NCBI GenBank assembly: GCA_022835595.1
Contig: BQUP01000003.1
Span: 2,340,401-2,404,400 of the forward strand
DNA: 64,000 bases
Source of the DNA: Cystobasidium ongulense
Lineage: Eukaryota > Basidiomycota > Cystobasidiomycetes > Cystobasidiales > Cystobasidiaceae
Direction of reading: 5' to 3'
Shown in pieces: positions 23,013-37,264 of this stretch. Numbering within the stretch: position 1 is the first letter of the stretch; the number at the start of each line of letters is the position of its first letter. The notes below the pieces were generated by a model, which saw only the letters and a list, made by a program, of their open reading frames with translations, did not search any database and was not told the DNA's origin. A program made the position numbers and the translations under genes.

Positions 23013-23076
23013 CTTTGCAGCTGGAAGACGAGGTGGCTCTTTCAGCTACATACACACCTCGCACAATACTGCAAAC

Positions 23077-26390
<3,314 letters not shown>

Positions 26391-27033
26391 GACAGGGCGG
26401 CATGGAATGAGTTAGCCGAAGCAATGTATCTCTTTCTCATAGTTTCATGTAGTATCAGTTTGTTGCGAATTTGTTCTCCTTACTGCCTTGTTGACTACAA
26501 TAATATCTATATCGGAGACCCGATTTCAAAGACTCACCAGTCATCGACTATCGGCAGAACCGAGGCCAACTTACTTTGGGCGACCCAAGCTGGCATAATA
26601 TCCCTGAGCTTGTCGATGAACTAAAGGCTAATATTGCCATAGCCAGAGCGAGCATGGCTACTAGGTGTTCGTGTCCATCTCTTGTCCAAGCCCAATCGTA
26701 GATAAGACGGAGCGTCTTGATGTTGCAAGCGAATAGGATTTCGCCGAAGGTGGACATGCGCGACGCTTCAGAAATGTCCCGTTCCGTCATGCATACTGCT
26801 TTGATATACCGCAGCACTGCAGTGGGGGCTAATTTAGAGGGAGGTGCCAAGTTCCTCATGAGTAGGTCGCATGGTGAGTCAACCAAGCAGTCTTACGTAC
26901 TTAAGATGGAGTATAGAAGATCGAAGAGGACGGGCTGGTCTGCCAAGGCAGGATACATTCGATTCGGCGAGGTCAAGCCAGATGGACTGCTCATGCGGAG
27001 CTTTTGAGTATGAGGGGCAAGAGGGGAGGGGGA
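26391..27033. other. Intergenic with unassigned minus-strand open frame
   Basis: The MCM3 3' flank is followed by a 112-codon minus-strand frame at 26548..26886 that contains a plausible helical segment (IKTLRLIYDWAWTRDGHEHL). I do not recognise it. It may be the far 3' part of the decayed helicase gene upstream of it on the same strand, but no splice join is convincing. Confidence 0.3.
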
Positions 27034-27055
27034 CTAGACGAGGATAACAATACGC

Positions 27056-27937
27056 TTATTTGGTGAACTTGACGAATCGACCGCCTGGGACGCGAGGGAC
27101 GACCCTGCTCGGTCCAGCAACACTCGAACCAACGCGGAGCAGCTTCGTGGGTGACTCTGGCAAGCTGATAACGTCAGAGTCGGTGTTCTTGACTTGCTGT
27201 TTGCGTTTGGCGGGTGACAGCACACATTCGGCCAATGCTACTCGCGTCTCGGATATAGGCGCTCGAACAGGCGAAACTGCACCAAGTCCACAAGGAGGAG
27301 GACAGCTGAGTATGACCATCATAGAAGCATCAAGGCAGGGCCAGTGCGAAAAAAGTATCAATTTCCTGAGATGTTCCCCGACTCATATGGAACTGTAAGT
27401 CCGACTCACCATCTCGGGGCTGACTAATATCACAGCTATCTTGTCGATGCTGCCGGTGACCAGCTCCAGAAGCGCTTTCTTGTCTTGCGCTTTCATCCCA
27501 GAGCGGAACAGGATGACAGGAATATCCCTTTGCATCATGCGACGAGCGTCACTGTGAGACAGTGTGATACTCGATGTGATATAGAGCATCGTCCGGGTCG
27601 TTTTGATGAACGCCATGGCGTCCTCCAGTGACTTTTGCCAGCGCCTGTGTAGTATGTGATGTGAGGACGGTGAGAGATGACGCGCCAGACAAGCAAATGA
27701 TGGCATAAAGGTCAGCTCGTGTTTTTACACGTAGTGAACCACCACAGAGTCTTGGAAAACGATCCCTGCATGGGTCTTACTCACCAGTCGAACCAATGAA
27801 AATCACGTTCTCCCTTCTGAGCATGGCGGCGGCAGCCTCTTTCTGAGCGTCCTTCCAGTCGGTAAAACTAAAGCTCTGGAGTGCAGCCTTCGCTTCAAGG
27901 AGTCCCCTCTCTACATCAGCCTGCCCTCGTAGTCTTG
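27056..27937 (-). pseudogene. Decayed RecQ-like DEAD-box helicase fragment
   Basis: On the minus strand, 27781..27915 encodes a Q-motif-like FSFTDWKDAQKEAAAAMLRR followed by NVIFIGSTG. A 140-nt intron with GTGAGT and ACAG ends follows, then AGKS completes a Walker A motif. Just after the P-loop the frame shifts; the following frame (within 27383..27706) reads MLYITSSITLSHSDARRM, then QDKKALLELVTGSIDKIAVI and LVSPEMV, which parallels motifs Ia-Ib of RecQ helicases (...SPL.SL..DQ... and ..LLYVSPE). No DEAH box or helicase C-terminal half is present, so this is a broken fragment. A separate tail frame at 27056..27361 ends GGRFVKFTK. RecQ-like helicases of this sort are frequent near fungal telomeres; whether this belongs to that group is inference. 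Confidence 0.6.
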
Positions 27938-28155
27938 GGCGCATTGCCTACTAGCACTATCCGCTCCCACCCTTTTTTGTTGAGCGTTGCAATGAGGTCG
28001 CTGCAGTTTTTGGGTATACTGGTGAACATCGACTTGCCGCCCGGACGGAGCTTGAGCCCTTTTGTAAAGCATACCAGGATTTGTTCCTGCATGTCGCATG
28101 TCCAAACATCACTGACCTTCGCAGGACCCTTGATAAGTAGCCAGTTTGTCTTAGT
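27938..28155. repeat. 218-bp direct repeat, copy A
   Basis: This segment matches 28646..28863 in the same orientation over 218 bp; the one mismatch I see is in ATAAGTAG versus ATAATTAG. On the minus strand both encode the same peptide stretch (MQEQILVCFTKGLKLRPGG and beyond). Copy A joins directly to the helicase fragment. Confidence 0.9.
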
Positions 28156-28227
28156 TTACGGATCATACCCGGCCCTCTTACGATTTTAAAGGCGGTATCT
28201 AGCGTTTCTGGTACTGGAATGCTCTCT

Positions 28228-28863
28228 CTACGCGAGAGAGACAATAGTCGGGAAGATACCTCTATGGCGAATAGAGTGAGTGTTCCTGACATCATCGTAA
28301 TGGGTATGTCTGGGAAGAACAGTCGAATGCTTGTCCACTTCCAATTTGAGGACCGCCAGTATTTCCGTCATGGCAGATGGGCCAAGCGCGGCAACAACAC
28401 GACGCTCTTTGAGACGCTGAAGGAATTTCTGGCGAGTATCTTTGTCAACCCGTCTGAAATGAGGTGGCCGCTTCAACAAGCCATCCCAACTATTGGTAGG
28501 AGCGCGGATGTCGTAGTCAAGACTCTGACTGTGTGGGAAAACGCCAAAGAAGGTATCGCTGTGATTCATGTTGTAACTTGGCGTTCCCAGGCCGGATGTC
28601 GCATAGTCCAACTGCATCTGGATCATATAGTCGCTCCTGAGAGACGGCGCATTGCCTACTAGCACTATCCGCTCCCACCCTTTTTTGTTGAGCGTTGCAA
28701 TGAGGTCGCTGCAGTTTTTGGGTATACTGGTGAACATCGACTTGCCGCCCGGACGGAGCTTGAGCCCTTTTGTAAAGCATACCAGGATTTGTTCCTGCAT
28801 GTCGCATGTCCAAACATCACTGACCTTCGCAGGACCCTTGATAATTAGCCAGTTTGTCTTAGT
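28228..28863 (-). pseudogene. Unrecognised open frame next to the helicase remnant, probably its 5' part
   Basis: The minus strand is open from 28863 to the stop at 28228, with the first ATG at 28800 giving 190 residues. It starts in repeat copy B and runs on through LRSDYMIQMQLDYATSGLG and LLKRPPHFRRVDKDTRQKFL to the stop. I do not recognise a domain. Because copy A of the repeat leads into the helicase fragment while copy B leads into this frame, the original gene probably ran through one copy, and duplication has scrambled it. It is therefore best treated as part of a decayed gene; an intact small gene cannot be excluded. Confidence 0.4.
28646..28863. repeat. 218-bp direct repeat, copy B
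   Basis: Second copy of the duplication described at 27938..28155, offset by 708 bp with a single visible mismatch. Such high identity points to a recent event or an assembly error. Confidence 0.9.
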
Positions 28864-29481
28864 CGCGTGTTCTGCATGAATGTAAAAAAAGGAGGAGAGT
28901 GTGTAAACCGGATTTGTGTGTATTAATTAGTTGAAAAGTAGAAAAGAAAAGGGCAAGGCTTCGACGAAGCGGCCTTTTTATACCCCAATTTTGGAAGGCA
29001 ACTGTGGAAGGTATAGCTCTTCCAAAGATCAGTCAGCGTCTTGACGCCTTCCAAAGAAATGGATACGGAAGTGGACATTTCTAAGAAGATGCTTCCCTTC
29101 TACAGTGCGGAGAGGAGGAGTAGGGAGTCTGTAGAGCTGCTCTACAAGTAAGCAGCCAAGTAGAGTAATCATCAGCTGAGAGTATTTAAGCGAGTCTTGC
29201 AAGTATGCAGCGACAACTGCCTTTGACGAAGGTTCGGGGGAAATCGTCATCTTCTCAGAATTGAGCATGTATGGCCGCCTGCATGGGCGGAGAAGTGCGT
29301 TAGCTGCCTGGGGGTCAGTCGGCATGTCGCGTATTTATCGTGCTGTCGGTATGAAGTCGAAAGGACGTGACGAGTGCAAGAAGGGAGGAAAGCAAGCTGA
29401 CTTCATGACCTTTTCGAGGTGATTTGCAGCCGATTGATCTTACCTTCATGCCGCACTGCAGCACAACCACAGTTGCAGACG
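28864..29481. other. Intergenic, UGO1 upstream region
   Basis: About 620 bp. It contains a purine-rich AT stretch, a short perfect inverted repeat at 28958..28970 and no gene I can support. The last 100 bp are the UGO1 leader. Confidence 0.4.
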
Positions 29482-31338
29482 ATGGACGGCAGCAGCAGAG
29501 CATCGCGGCACCCCAGCAGCAGCAGACCATACTACGTCGCACCCTCGCCTGAAGATTTCATCCTGAGCGGCGCACCGTCTACTTCGGCGGGTGGTGCCAC
29601 GTCTGCTGCCGGCGGAGCAGCATCATCAACAACAGCAACAGCAAGCGGCAGCATCGCATCTGGTGTAGGGCTACCATCGCGCTATGCAGCAGTCCACGAT
29701 CTCATCGACGAAACAGAGTTCAGCGATGTCCCGCGTTCTGTGCCGGGCTTCATACGCTACTGGGCGAGTGCCTCTGTGTTGGGATACGCTTCCACGGCGT
29801 GCGTGATGCCCTTCGAAGTAGGCAAAATACTGCTTCAAATCCAATGGATACCGAAAGCAGACGTGCAGATCCTAAACGAAGAGTCTGACGAGGACGGCGA
29901 TAACGAGGCGGGCGAAGACAATGTCATATATGATGTCGAAGAGCTCTCGGACGAAGACGATGCGCAGGCCTACTTTCACGACCTCAACAATGGTCATCGA
30001 AGCGGAGAACGGCGCAGAGGAACACGACAAGGTGGATACACGTCTTCTTCACGCAATAGAAGAAGAGGAGGTGCTGGCTCAGGACGCGCTTCACCGCCTG
30101 ATGAGGAGGATGTGGAAGACCGTCGTACACTCCGGCCGCCACTTGGAGCACCCAGCTTGTCGGTAACAGCAGTCAGAGACTCGTCAGGATACATTATTCG
30201 AAGGTCCATCTTCGAGTCAGCAACAAAGCCAGAATGGATCTTGCCGTTCACAGTAACCGGGGGCGTGTGGGAAATGATGAAGGCAATTGGAAGGTGGAAG
30301 GGTGAAGGCTGGTGGAGCTTATGGAAAGGCCAGCTCACTACTCTCATCATGGAGACCATGTCATCTGCCATTCAGCCATTCCTCTATTCATGTCTTGCTG
30401 CTGCTCTCCTTCGAGATTCACCCTTCATCACTCTTCCTCTCGTACATATTCCTTCTCCCCTCAAGGCATTCGGAGTGACTCTCCTTTCGCATGTCATTAC
30501 AAGCTACCTCATATCGCCTCTTGATCTAGTCCGCACGCGACTGGTAGCTCAATCATCTCAAAGTCGCCACAAGAAGTACTCAGGTCCACTAGATGCTCTG
30601 CAACAAATCCAGGATGAAGAAGGCGGCCTGCGAAATATCTACTTCCACTCCGCAATATGGGTACCAGCTGTCCTGGACAGCGCTTTCCGCTCTTTCTTCC
30701 ATCTTGGCATACCTCTATTCATCGAACGAAAGCTTCGCATAACACCAGACTCCAATTCGATTATCTACGGCTTGTCCGAGTTCACTTTCTCTACCTTTTC
30801 TCTCCTCTTTACCTTGCCTATTGAGACTGTACGAAGAAGACTGCAAGTCCAATCACGGTCTCAAGTCAAAGGACACGTTACAGGCAAGAAATCATTCAAG
30901 ACTTGTGTGGAAACGCGACCTACACCTTATTACGGCATGATAGAGGCTGTCTACCGGATATTGACAGAAGAGACAGGCAAATTACACGAGTACAACGTGG
31001 AGCAGAAACCTCGCAGACCATCAATGAGTCGAAGGACCTCAACTGCATCGAATGTCAACGGCTCGTCGAGGCGAGGAAGCTATAGAGGGGCAGCGCCTAA
31101 TATGCAGGCTACAGACAGCACTTCAGGGAACGCAAATCTGTCAGCTGAGAATATACTACATCAAATGCCAGGGGCGGAACCAGAAGAGAAAGATCAAGCC
31201 TCTTCTTTACCGTTCTATACTGGTATCACTCAGCTTTATAGAGGCTTCTCAATGAGCATGTCTGCGAACTTGATCGTGCTGGTGCTTGGGCTGGTAGCTG
31301 GACAGGATGGCGGTGATACGGGATGGACGGAGCTATAG
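29482..31338 (+). CDS. UGO1: UGO1-like mitochondrial outer-membrane fusion protein
   Basis: A single exon encodes 618 residues. The N-terminus is Ser/Ala/Thr-rich. Carrier-type signatures follow: CVMPFEVGKILLQIQWIPK near residue 115 (a P-x-[ED]-x-x-K-like half motif), ISPLDLVRTRLVAQSSQ near 345 and LPIETVRRRLQVQSR near 450. An acidic, Arg/Gly-rich loop (about 135-230) separates the first from the later repeats. The C-terminal segment FYTGITQLYRGFSMSMSANL is another carrier-like helix pair. This diverged carrier layout with a large loop matches fungal Ugo1 (SLC25A46 relatives), which links the fusion GTPases Fzo1 and Mgm1. Ugo1 insertion in yeast depends on Mim1, whose domain is encoded 17 kb away. 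An upstream in-frame ATG at 29419 would add 21 residues. Confidence 0.87.
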   Translation: MDGSSRASRHPSSSRPYYVAPSPEDFILSGAPSTSAGGATSAAGGAASSTTATASGSIASGVGLPSRYAAVHDLIDETEFSDVPRSVPGFIRYWASASVLGYASTACVMPFEVGKILLQIQWIPKADVQILNEESDEDGDNEAGEDNVIYDVEELSDEDDAQAYFHDLNNGHRSGERRRGTRQGGYTSSSRNRRRGGAGSGRASPPDEEDVEDRRTLRPPLGAPSLSVTAVRDSSGYIIRRSIFESATKPEWILPFTVTGGVWEMMKAIGRWKGEGWWSLWKGQLTTLIMETMSSAIQPFLYSCLAAALLRDSPFITLPLVHIPSPLKAFGVTLLSHVITSYLISPLDLVRTRLVAQSSQSRHKKYSGPLDALQQIQDEEGGLRNIYFHSAIWVPAVLDSAFRSFFHLGIPLFIERKLRITPDSNSIIYGLSEFTFSTFSLLFTLPIETVRRRLQVQSRSQVKGHVTGKKSFKTCVETRPTPYYGMIEAVYRILTEETGKLHEYNVEQKPRRPSMSRRTSTASNVNGSSRRGSYRGAAPNMQATDSTSGNANLSAENILHQMPGAEPEEKDQASSLPFYTGITQLYRGFSMSMSANLIVLVLGLVAGQDGGDTGWTEL

Positions 31339-31727
31339 CGAGGGAAGGTTCGAATAGCGATCATGGTATATTTTAAATGGTGTGTCTCTACTTTCCGGTT
31401 ATTTACTACGGGCTTGATCTCGGATTACTGTAATGTTCTGCTGGCGCTCGACAAAGGTCAATTGAAGGGATAGGCTTTTCTAGCTACTACGAAACGCCTA
31501 TACTATTGTATAAGGTCTCATTGCAATTACAACTTACTGCATTGGTCACAGTCTGCCCTTCCAGTCTGAATACTTGCTGATAAATGATCACGTGCAAACT
31601 GAAGCCGCTGATTGATGACCCTCGTCCTTTGACTATCTGCCCACCTTATACACGGAGCAGGATTACAAGCTAGCAGGTACCACACAGAACCCACATAGAA
31701 GCAAGTAGCGGATCCATCTCGACCTGC
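31339..31727. other. Intergenic between UGO1 and the Ser-rich gene
   Basis: About 390 bp of UGO1 3' flank and upstream region of the next gene. I see no gene or RNA signature. Confidence 0.5.
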
Positions 31728-33896
31728 ATGTCCGCGACGGGCAACAAGGACCGCAGTAGCGGAAGCAAGTTCAAGAGCCTGTTGGCAAAGCTGAGCGGAG
31801 GGCACGGCAACAGGAGTTCCAAGGTAGGACTATACAGGGCGTGGTCATCGCTTGTACAATAGATTAGCTGATCCAGCCCTCCATTCATGCCTATCGCGCG
31901 TACTCAGCCTAGCAGCAGCGGGTCTGGTGTCGACGTCTCATCTCATGCAGGAGGAACCGACGAAGCTGCATTGAGCAATGCAAAGGGCAAGGCGGGCAGC
32001 AATATCAAGTCAGAAAGCACATTGCCGGGCAAGAATGCAGTGCTGTCCGACAAACGCGCTTCCAAGACTGCCAACAGTCAACGCGCTGGCAGGGTGACAC
32101 CCTCGAACCAGGATGCCAAAGGCAAGGCAGTCGCACCTAGAACTGGCACACGAGATTCTTCACAGCAAGAGCAGTTTAAACACCCAGCCAATCCCAGCGG
32201 GTATATTCATCCTGCTGCCGGACTGCCGCCTACCTCGACGCAAGCGAGTGACCCAGCCGATTACTTTGGCGCCAAAGGTGCTATGGCAGCAGATGGGCAA
32301 GAGCAGCAGCAGCGACGTGCAGACGATAACAGCAGCGATCTCGACGCTTTACGCTATCGAGCAGCCAACCCTGAAGACGAGGAGGATGAAGTGGATGGTG
32401 CAGATGCCGACGCTTCCATAAGACCGATAACTCCGTCATCGATAGATGCATCTTCTTCGTTTACCGGTTCTACAAGTCTGCACTCTCTCGCCCCTACAAG
32501 CAGGACTTTCAAGTCTTTCAGAACTGGTCATTCTAAAGCTAGCGCTTCTACAAAGCCTACTTTACTCGGCGCAAACGGAACTAGCATCAATGCTCCTTCC
32601 GCTTCGGGTGGTGTTCCTGCTGTCTCACCAACTAGTAATGCGCCGCCTGCATTGAACGAAACCTCAACCTCCCCTCCTACCTCTGTCCACTCTAACAATC
32701 AACGTAAAGATGGCAATGTCGGTCAGAGCATCACTTTCCAATCCGACAAACAGAAGGAAAAGGGGAAATCTAGCGAAACTTTTGTCGACGCGCCTAGTGA
32801 TGGCAGCTCAAGTCTGGGTATGGTCGATATGCATGACCCCGAAGCCAACAGAATAGCTACAAGTCTGCACAATGCAGATGGGAGCATCCCATCTTCGCCT
32901 CGCTCTGCTCGCACCGCAGCCGATTCACCGGTAGTGATGGCTCTGCAGCCTGGTCCTCTTCATCCAGCAAGACAAGGACCGAAAGCTAGTCCTCTAAGAA
33001 ATAGCTTTGTTGGCCCTGTACCCGGTTTAGTCGTCCCACCAAATCTGAGTTCAGCAGAAGAGGAAAGCGAAACCGGCAGTCAGATCCCCCAGCATTCTAC
33101 ACCCCGAGGTACCGAATGGGCCGAGGTTCAAACTGAAGACGGTGGAGAAAGGCCTGAAAACCTCCATATGCCTGAAGCTCATCGAGTCGACTCTTCTTCG
33201 AACGTCATCGGCTCGTCGGCTTCCATCACATTCTCGAAACTTCCTCCCGCTACTCCTTCGTCTATCTCATCTGCGCAAGTATACAGCGCTCCTGGCTCGC
33301 CTGGAAGATTGAGTACATACACGAATCAACATAGCATATACCGTGAAAATGAAGAAGATGATGAGAATGTCGAAGGCATGTACCATTACCCTCGCCATTC
33401 GGCACCCGATCCTAGAAACAACCCACGCGCCTCTTCACCGCCCCCGAGTAACGCTTCTATGCTTACTCTAGCCTCCTCGACTGGAGGTAAAGCGCCATCT
33501 GTCTATACTGCCGCTTCGAGGTATAGAGACGGATTCGCAGGCGGAAGTGGTGGTGGGGCAGGCAGTATCGGAGGTGCACCGTCCATTGTCGACACTGCCG
33601 GAAACCGATATCGAACAACTGCAAATGAAGATGCTAGTATCCGAGCTATTGCTCCATCAAGAAGGGAGAGCACAGATTCTATAGGCAGCAAATGGTCAGC
33701 TGTCGTACTTAGCCAGAGGGAAGGAAGCTATCATGGTCCCATAGCTAATACACAAGGTGGTACCCATGCTGCTGGGGACGTAACGCCGGATAATGCCAGC
33801 TATAAGAGGAAGACTCCGAGCTTGAGGACAGTGGCCACTACCGCCAGTAGCTACTATGCCGCTCCTATCGCGCCGACAACGGAATTAAAGGCTTGA
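31728..33896 (+). CDS. Ser/Ala-rich low-complexity protein of unknown function
   Basis: I propose two exons, 31728..31823 and 31908..33896, giving 694 residues. Exon 1 encodes a basic start (SKFKSLLAKLSGGHGNRSSK) and joins in phase 0 through an intron with a CTGAT branch-like site. Without it, an ATG at 31887 gives 669 residues. The protein is dominated by Ser, Ala, Pro and Gly, with several acidic clusters (NEEDDENVEG), many SPR or TPSS sites that suggest phosphorylation, and a Gly-rich patch near the C-terminus (FAGGSGGGAGSIGGAPS). No transmembrane segment or catalytic motif is visible. I do not recognise the family. The C-terminal 150 residues, with repeated SRYR/NRYR-like motifs, look the most constrained. 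Confidence 0.65.
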
Positions 33897-34159
33897 CTGT
33901 ACGGTGTTCAGCAAGTCTGACAAGGGAGTCAATTGAATCTCCTCCTGAGCAGTAACATCCCTTACTTGGTACTCGGAGTTGTTGCTTGTATCATATTTTG
34001 TACGGTACCTTTCGCTATAACGCGACGCTCTTCAATCATAAGATTGGCTAGGAATTTGAATAGCTGGAATTCAGGTTGTGCACATCAACGCAAGTCCAGT
34101 AGATGTTGGAGGGTGTGTATCGCCCTGTGTGCAGTGTCGGCTTCTTTTGCAATATTACG
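33897..34159. other. Intergenic 3' flank of the Ser-rich gene
   Basis: Short 3' flank before the dispersed repeat. One 77-codon open frame lacks recognisable motifs. Confidence 0.4.
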
Positions 34160-34945
34160 GGGCTAGGGACCCGTTCTTGTTCCTCCTCCAGGGCAATTTT
34201 GGCAAAATGTTCCATGTTTAGAGTTTGAAAAGAACGCAGCAGCANNNNNNNNNNNNNNNNNNNNNNNNNNNNNNNNNNNNNNNNNGAAGTACAGAGATCA
34301 GAAACTCTCAGTGAAGGTGATCGGCAAGCATGCTAAGCGAAAACCAGTCTGTATCAGCCCCATGGCTGGTAGTGGTAAGTCGGCTGGAGCACATAATACT
34401 CGGAGGCATGTGACTATGCTGGATTTATCCCAATAAGAATTCAAGAGGATATACTAGCTGTGATCGGCACGTGTCTGTTATCTTTATCCCTCCTGCTATG
34501 TGCAGTAGCCATGACCTTGGGGAGCAGGAAGCCTTCCTTGTTACCAGTATGCGAAGCCACTCAGCTTCTCTTCTTACCGCTATCAACCTAATTACGATCC
34601 GCCCGCCGCGCAGCGGCGGGCGGTCCACGCAGTACTAACGAGTCCGACGCATGGAGTCGGTAAACTCCTATGGATGTGACCTGTCGTCATAGCTCGCTTC
34701 CGCAAGTTCTTGTGTCTGTAACCCCACAAATGTTTGTAAAGGTGTATGCCAGCAAGTTCCACTGGGCGTTGAGAGATTCAAGACAATGTGCACTCGTCGC
34801 CACCCATCGCGCATTGTAGCGGAAAGCGTAGAGGTCGGAAAGAGGAAGCTGGAGGCAATATATAACTCGTAGCGTCTGCCAGAACAAGTACAGCTTTATG
34901 CTCCCTAGCCCCGTATTTAGCTGCTCTCGCAGCTGTTCCTGTAAT
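34160..34945. repeat. Dispersed repeat, copy 1 (interrupted by an assembly gap)
   Basis: This stretch aligns in the same orientation with 51885..52955. Shared landmarks are GGGACCCGTTCTT, GAACGCAGCAGCA, CAGTCTGTATCAGCCCCATG, AATAAGAATTCAAG and CTAGCTGTGATCGGCACGTG. The copies differ by scattered substitutions and small indels. I find no transposase frame or terminal inverted repeats. The right end runs into the leader region of the caprin-like gene. Confidence 0.8.
34245..34285. other. Assembly gap (41 N)
   Basis: A run of 41 undetermined bases. In the other repeat copy the corresponding interval is about 51980..52295, so the missing sequence is probably near 310 bp. Confidence 0.9.
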
Positions 34946-35059
34946 TTCTCTAACAGCCTTTATCTGTCACGCCTTCGTCATGCAGTTGCACTTGCCTCTG
35001 CACCACGAACAATCAACTCAACGATACAGTCCCCTCAAAACACCCCCCTCCAGCCAGCG

Positions 35060-37264
35060 ATGAGCGACAGCACACCACCTACGAAGACAGCTCCTGCTCC
35101 TGTTGCAATTGCGTCAGAGCCAGCTGCTGCATCCTCGCCGCCAGCACCAGCCAGCGAGCACGGTACCGCAGCAGCCACACCTGCAACTGCGACAACTGCC
35201 AGCAAGCAGGACGCAACTGCATCCGCCGCGTCCAAGGATAACGCTGCTACCGCCAAACCCTCGGTCCTGGAACAGGTCAAACGCTACATCCCGGGCCTGG
35301 GTAGCAAAGATGAGCCTTCGAAGGCTAGCAAGCGCAAGAAGAGCGGCAAGAAGACTACCACCTCGACATCCTCTGTTGTTGATGTAGCTCATGCCAAAGA
35401 TCCTGCTCTGGCTACTGCCACTCTCGAGACCGCTCCTAGCAGAGAAGACCTGCCCAAAGAGCTCCAGGCGTCTGGCAGACCTCGAATTGCAGGATTGAAT
35501 GGAACACGCGTCGAAGACGAAGCCGATTCGAAAAAGTTCAGTGCTGCCGCCTACGTCCAGAAGAGATTCAGATCCAACAACAAGAAGATTGTAAGTTTTG
35601 GTTGGACGCTGCTCGTCAGTGCGGGGGATAGGACTTCTGCATGCGACTAAGCTATACAGATGCCAATCTGCACATACTGACTCTCACATACATCGTATGT
35701 CCCTATCATGTTACAGCAAAAGCTTCAGTCTTATGAAGCCCAAACAAGCCCACTCAACGAAGATCAGAAGAAGTCCCTTCAGCAGAAGCCAGTACTAGAG
35801 GCCATCCAGCGAGAGCTTGCTGAAATCTCGAAAGCCTTTGAGGTAAGTAACTTGTTAACAAGCTCGTCCCTTAAATGACGCTCCTAATTCTGTGATCCTT
35901 ACACAGGCCGAAGAAGCTGATGAGGCGAAGCGAGCCGAAAAGCAGAAGAAGGCAGAAGAGAGCCGAGTCCAACAGAGAGTTGCTGCTGCTGTCTCCGACC
36001 AGAAGGTAAGATATATGTTTACAGGTCTGATGGTATGTCTTTGCTGAGCTTGGCCACATGTCGCAGGTACAAAATCAGAACGATCTTGCACTCCTCCTAC
36101 AATTCCTACACCTTTACTCTTTATTCAACCCAGGTCAATCTACTCAGTATGCTCAGACCACTGTTCCTCCCGTTGTCGCCAATGCCACTGCTCAGCAACA
36201 CCGCGCCGTTCACGAGCTCTTCCAGAACCTCGCCAACGGCCCTCTCGTGGGAAGCGGTGATGATGCCGTTTCGCACATCGAAAACCTTCGCAGTGGCTCC
36301 TCGAAATCCGTTATCGAGGGTGTCACATTCTACGAAGTCAAGCAGATGATCTTGGATTTGACTGCTGGACCATCTGAAATGGGACACGAGCTTCCAGCTT
36401 CCGACGAGCCTGTGTCTTCGTCTGCCGCCGAGACCGCAGTTCCTGCTGTCAACGCAAGCGATGTAAATTCCGCTGCACCTGCTTCTTCCGGCTTGAACTT
36501 TATGCAAGCCTCAGAGATTGAGTCTGGCAACGCCCAACAAAACAATTCCTTGATTGGAGAGGTTCCTCTACACCCAGTCAGTGCTGAGGTCGGCTCCAAT
36601 GCTGCCACACCTGGATTCGGCAACACACCTTCCGTCGAAAAGTCTGAAGCTGCCGCTAACGGCGGCAAAAATGGATGGGAGGCCGCCCCTGCTACGCACA
36701 TCAGTCCAGAGACCTTACCCGGAACGCAGGTTAGCGGATGGGAAGAGGTAACTTTGCCATCTTTAGACTCTCGAGGTGGGAAGCCTAACTGATCAGTCTA
36801 CTCTGATCCTCTCACAGGCACCCAATCCGGTCAAGAGCTGGGCTGACGAAGTCGACGAGAGCAGCCCAGCCAACCCATTCACAACTACTCCCGACGTGCC
36901 CGCCGATACCCAAGAACAAAAACTCACAGCTGCTCCTGTCGTAGACGCCGACGGATTCATTCAGGAAACTCGTGGTGTGCGCGGCGGCAGAGGCAGAGGT
37001 GGCAGAGGAAGAGGCGAAAATAGAGGCAGAGGTGGCAGAGGTAGAGGCGGTGCAGGAGGGGAATGGGTCCGACGCGAACGAAGTGAAGGTCAGACTGGAG
37101 GAGACGGTGATGGTGAGAGAAGAAGCAGCAGCTTCAGAGGACGTGGACGTGGTAGCGGTGCCGAGAACAGGGATGCGTTCCGAGGTGGTCGAGGCGGCGG
37201 TCGAGGTACTCCTCGACCTCAAAGCGGAAGCATTCCCACCACTGCCAGTGCTGGAGAAGCTTAA
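35060..37264 (+). CDS. Caprin-like RGG RNA-binding protein
   Basis: Five exons, 35060..35590, 35717..35842, 35907..36005, 36067..36747 and 36818..37264, encode 627 residues. After an Ala/Pro/Thr-rich N-terminus and a basic patch (SKASKRKKSGKK), residues of about 165-255 form a charged helical region with KRFRSNNKKIQKLQSYE and LNEDQKKSLQQKPVLEAI. This closely resembles the start of the caprin homology region (basic helix, then LNxDQ..A...Y..V). A helical LLLQFLHLYSLF segment follows. The middle has Trp-containing short motifs (NGWEAAP, SGWEE, VKSWADEV). The C-terminus is an RGG domain with many RGGRGRGG units. Caprins partner with G3BP in stress granules and regulate mRNA translation; fission yeast has a caprin homologue. 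Cytoplasmic mRNP function is inferred. The ATG at 35060 is preferred over in-frame 34898, which lies in the dispersed repeat. Confidence 0.75.

Noticed and set aside
28958-28970. A perfect short inverted repeat (GCTTCG-A-CGAAGC) as a possible terminator hairpin.
   Set aside because: The stem is only 6 bp with a 1-nt centre, and this is a eukaryotic genome where such hairpins do not end transcription.
34898-35059. In-frame upstream start for the caprin-like protein.
   Set aside because: The added 54 residues are encoded partly by the dispersed repeat and look like leader sequence; the ATG at 35060 is followed by the typical disordered N-terminus.
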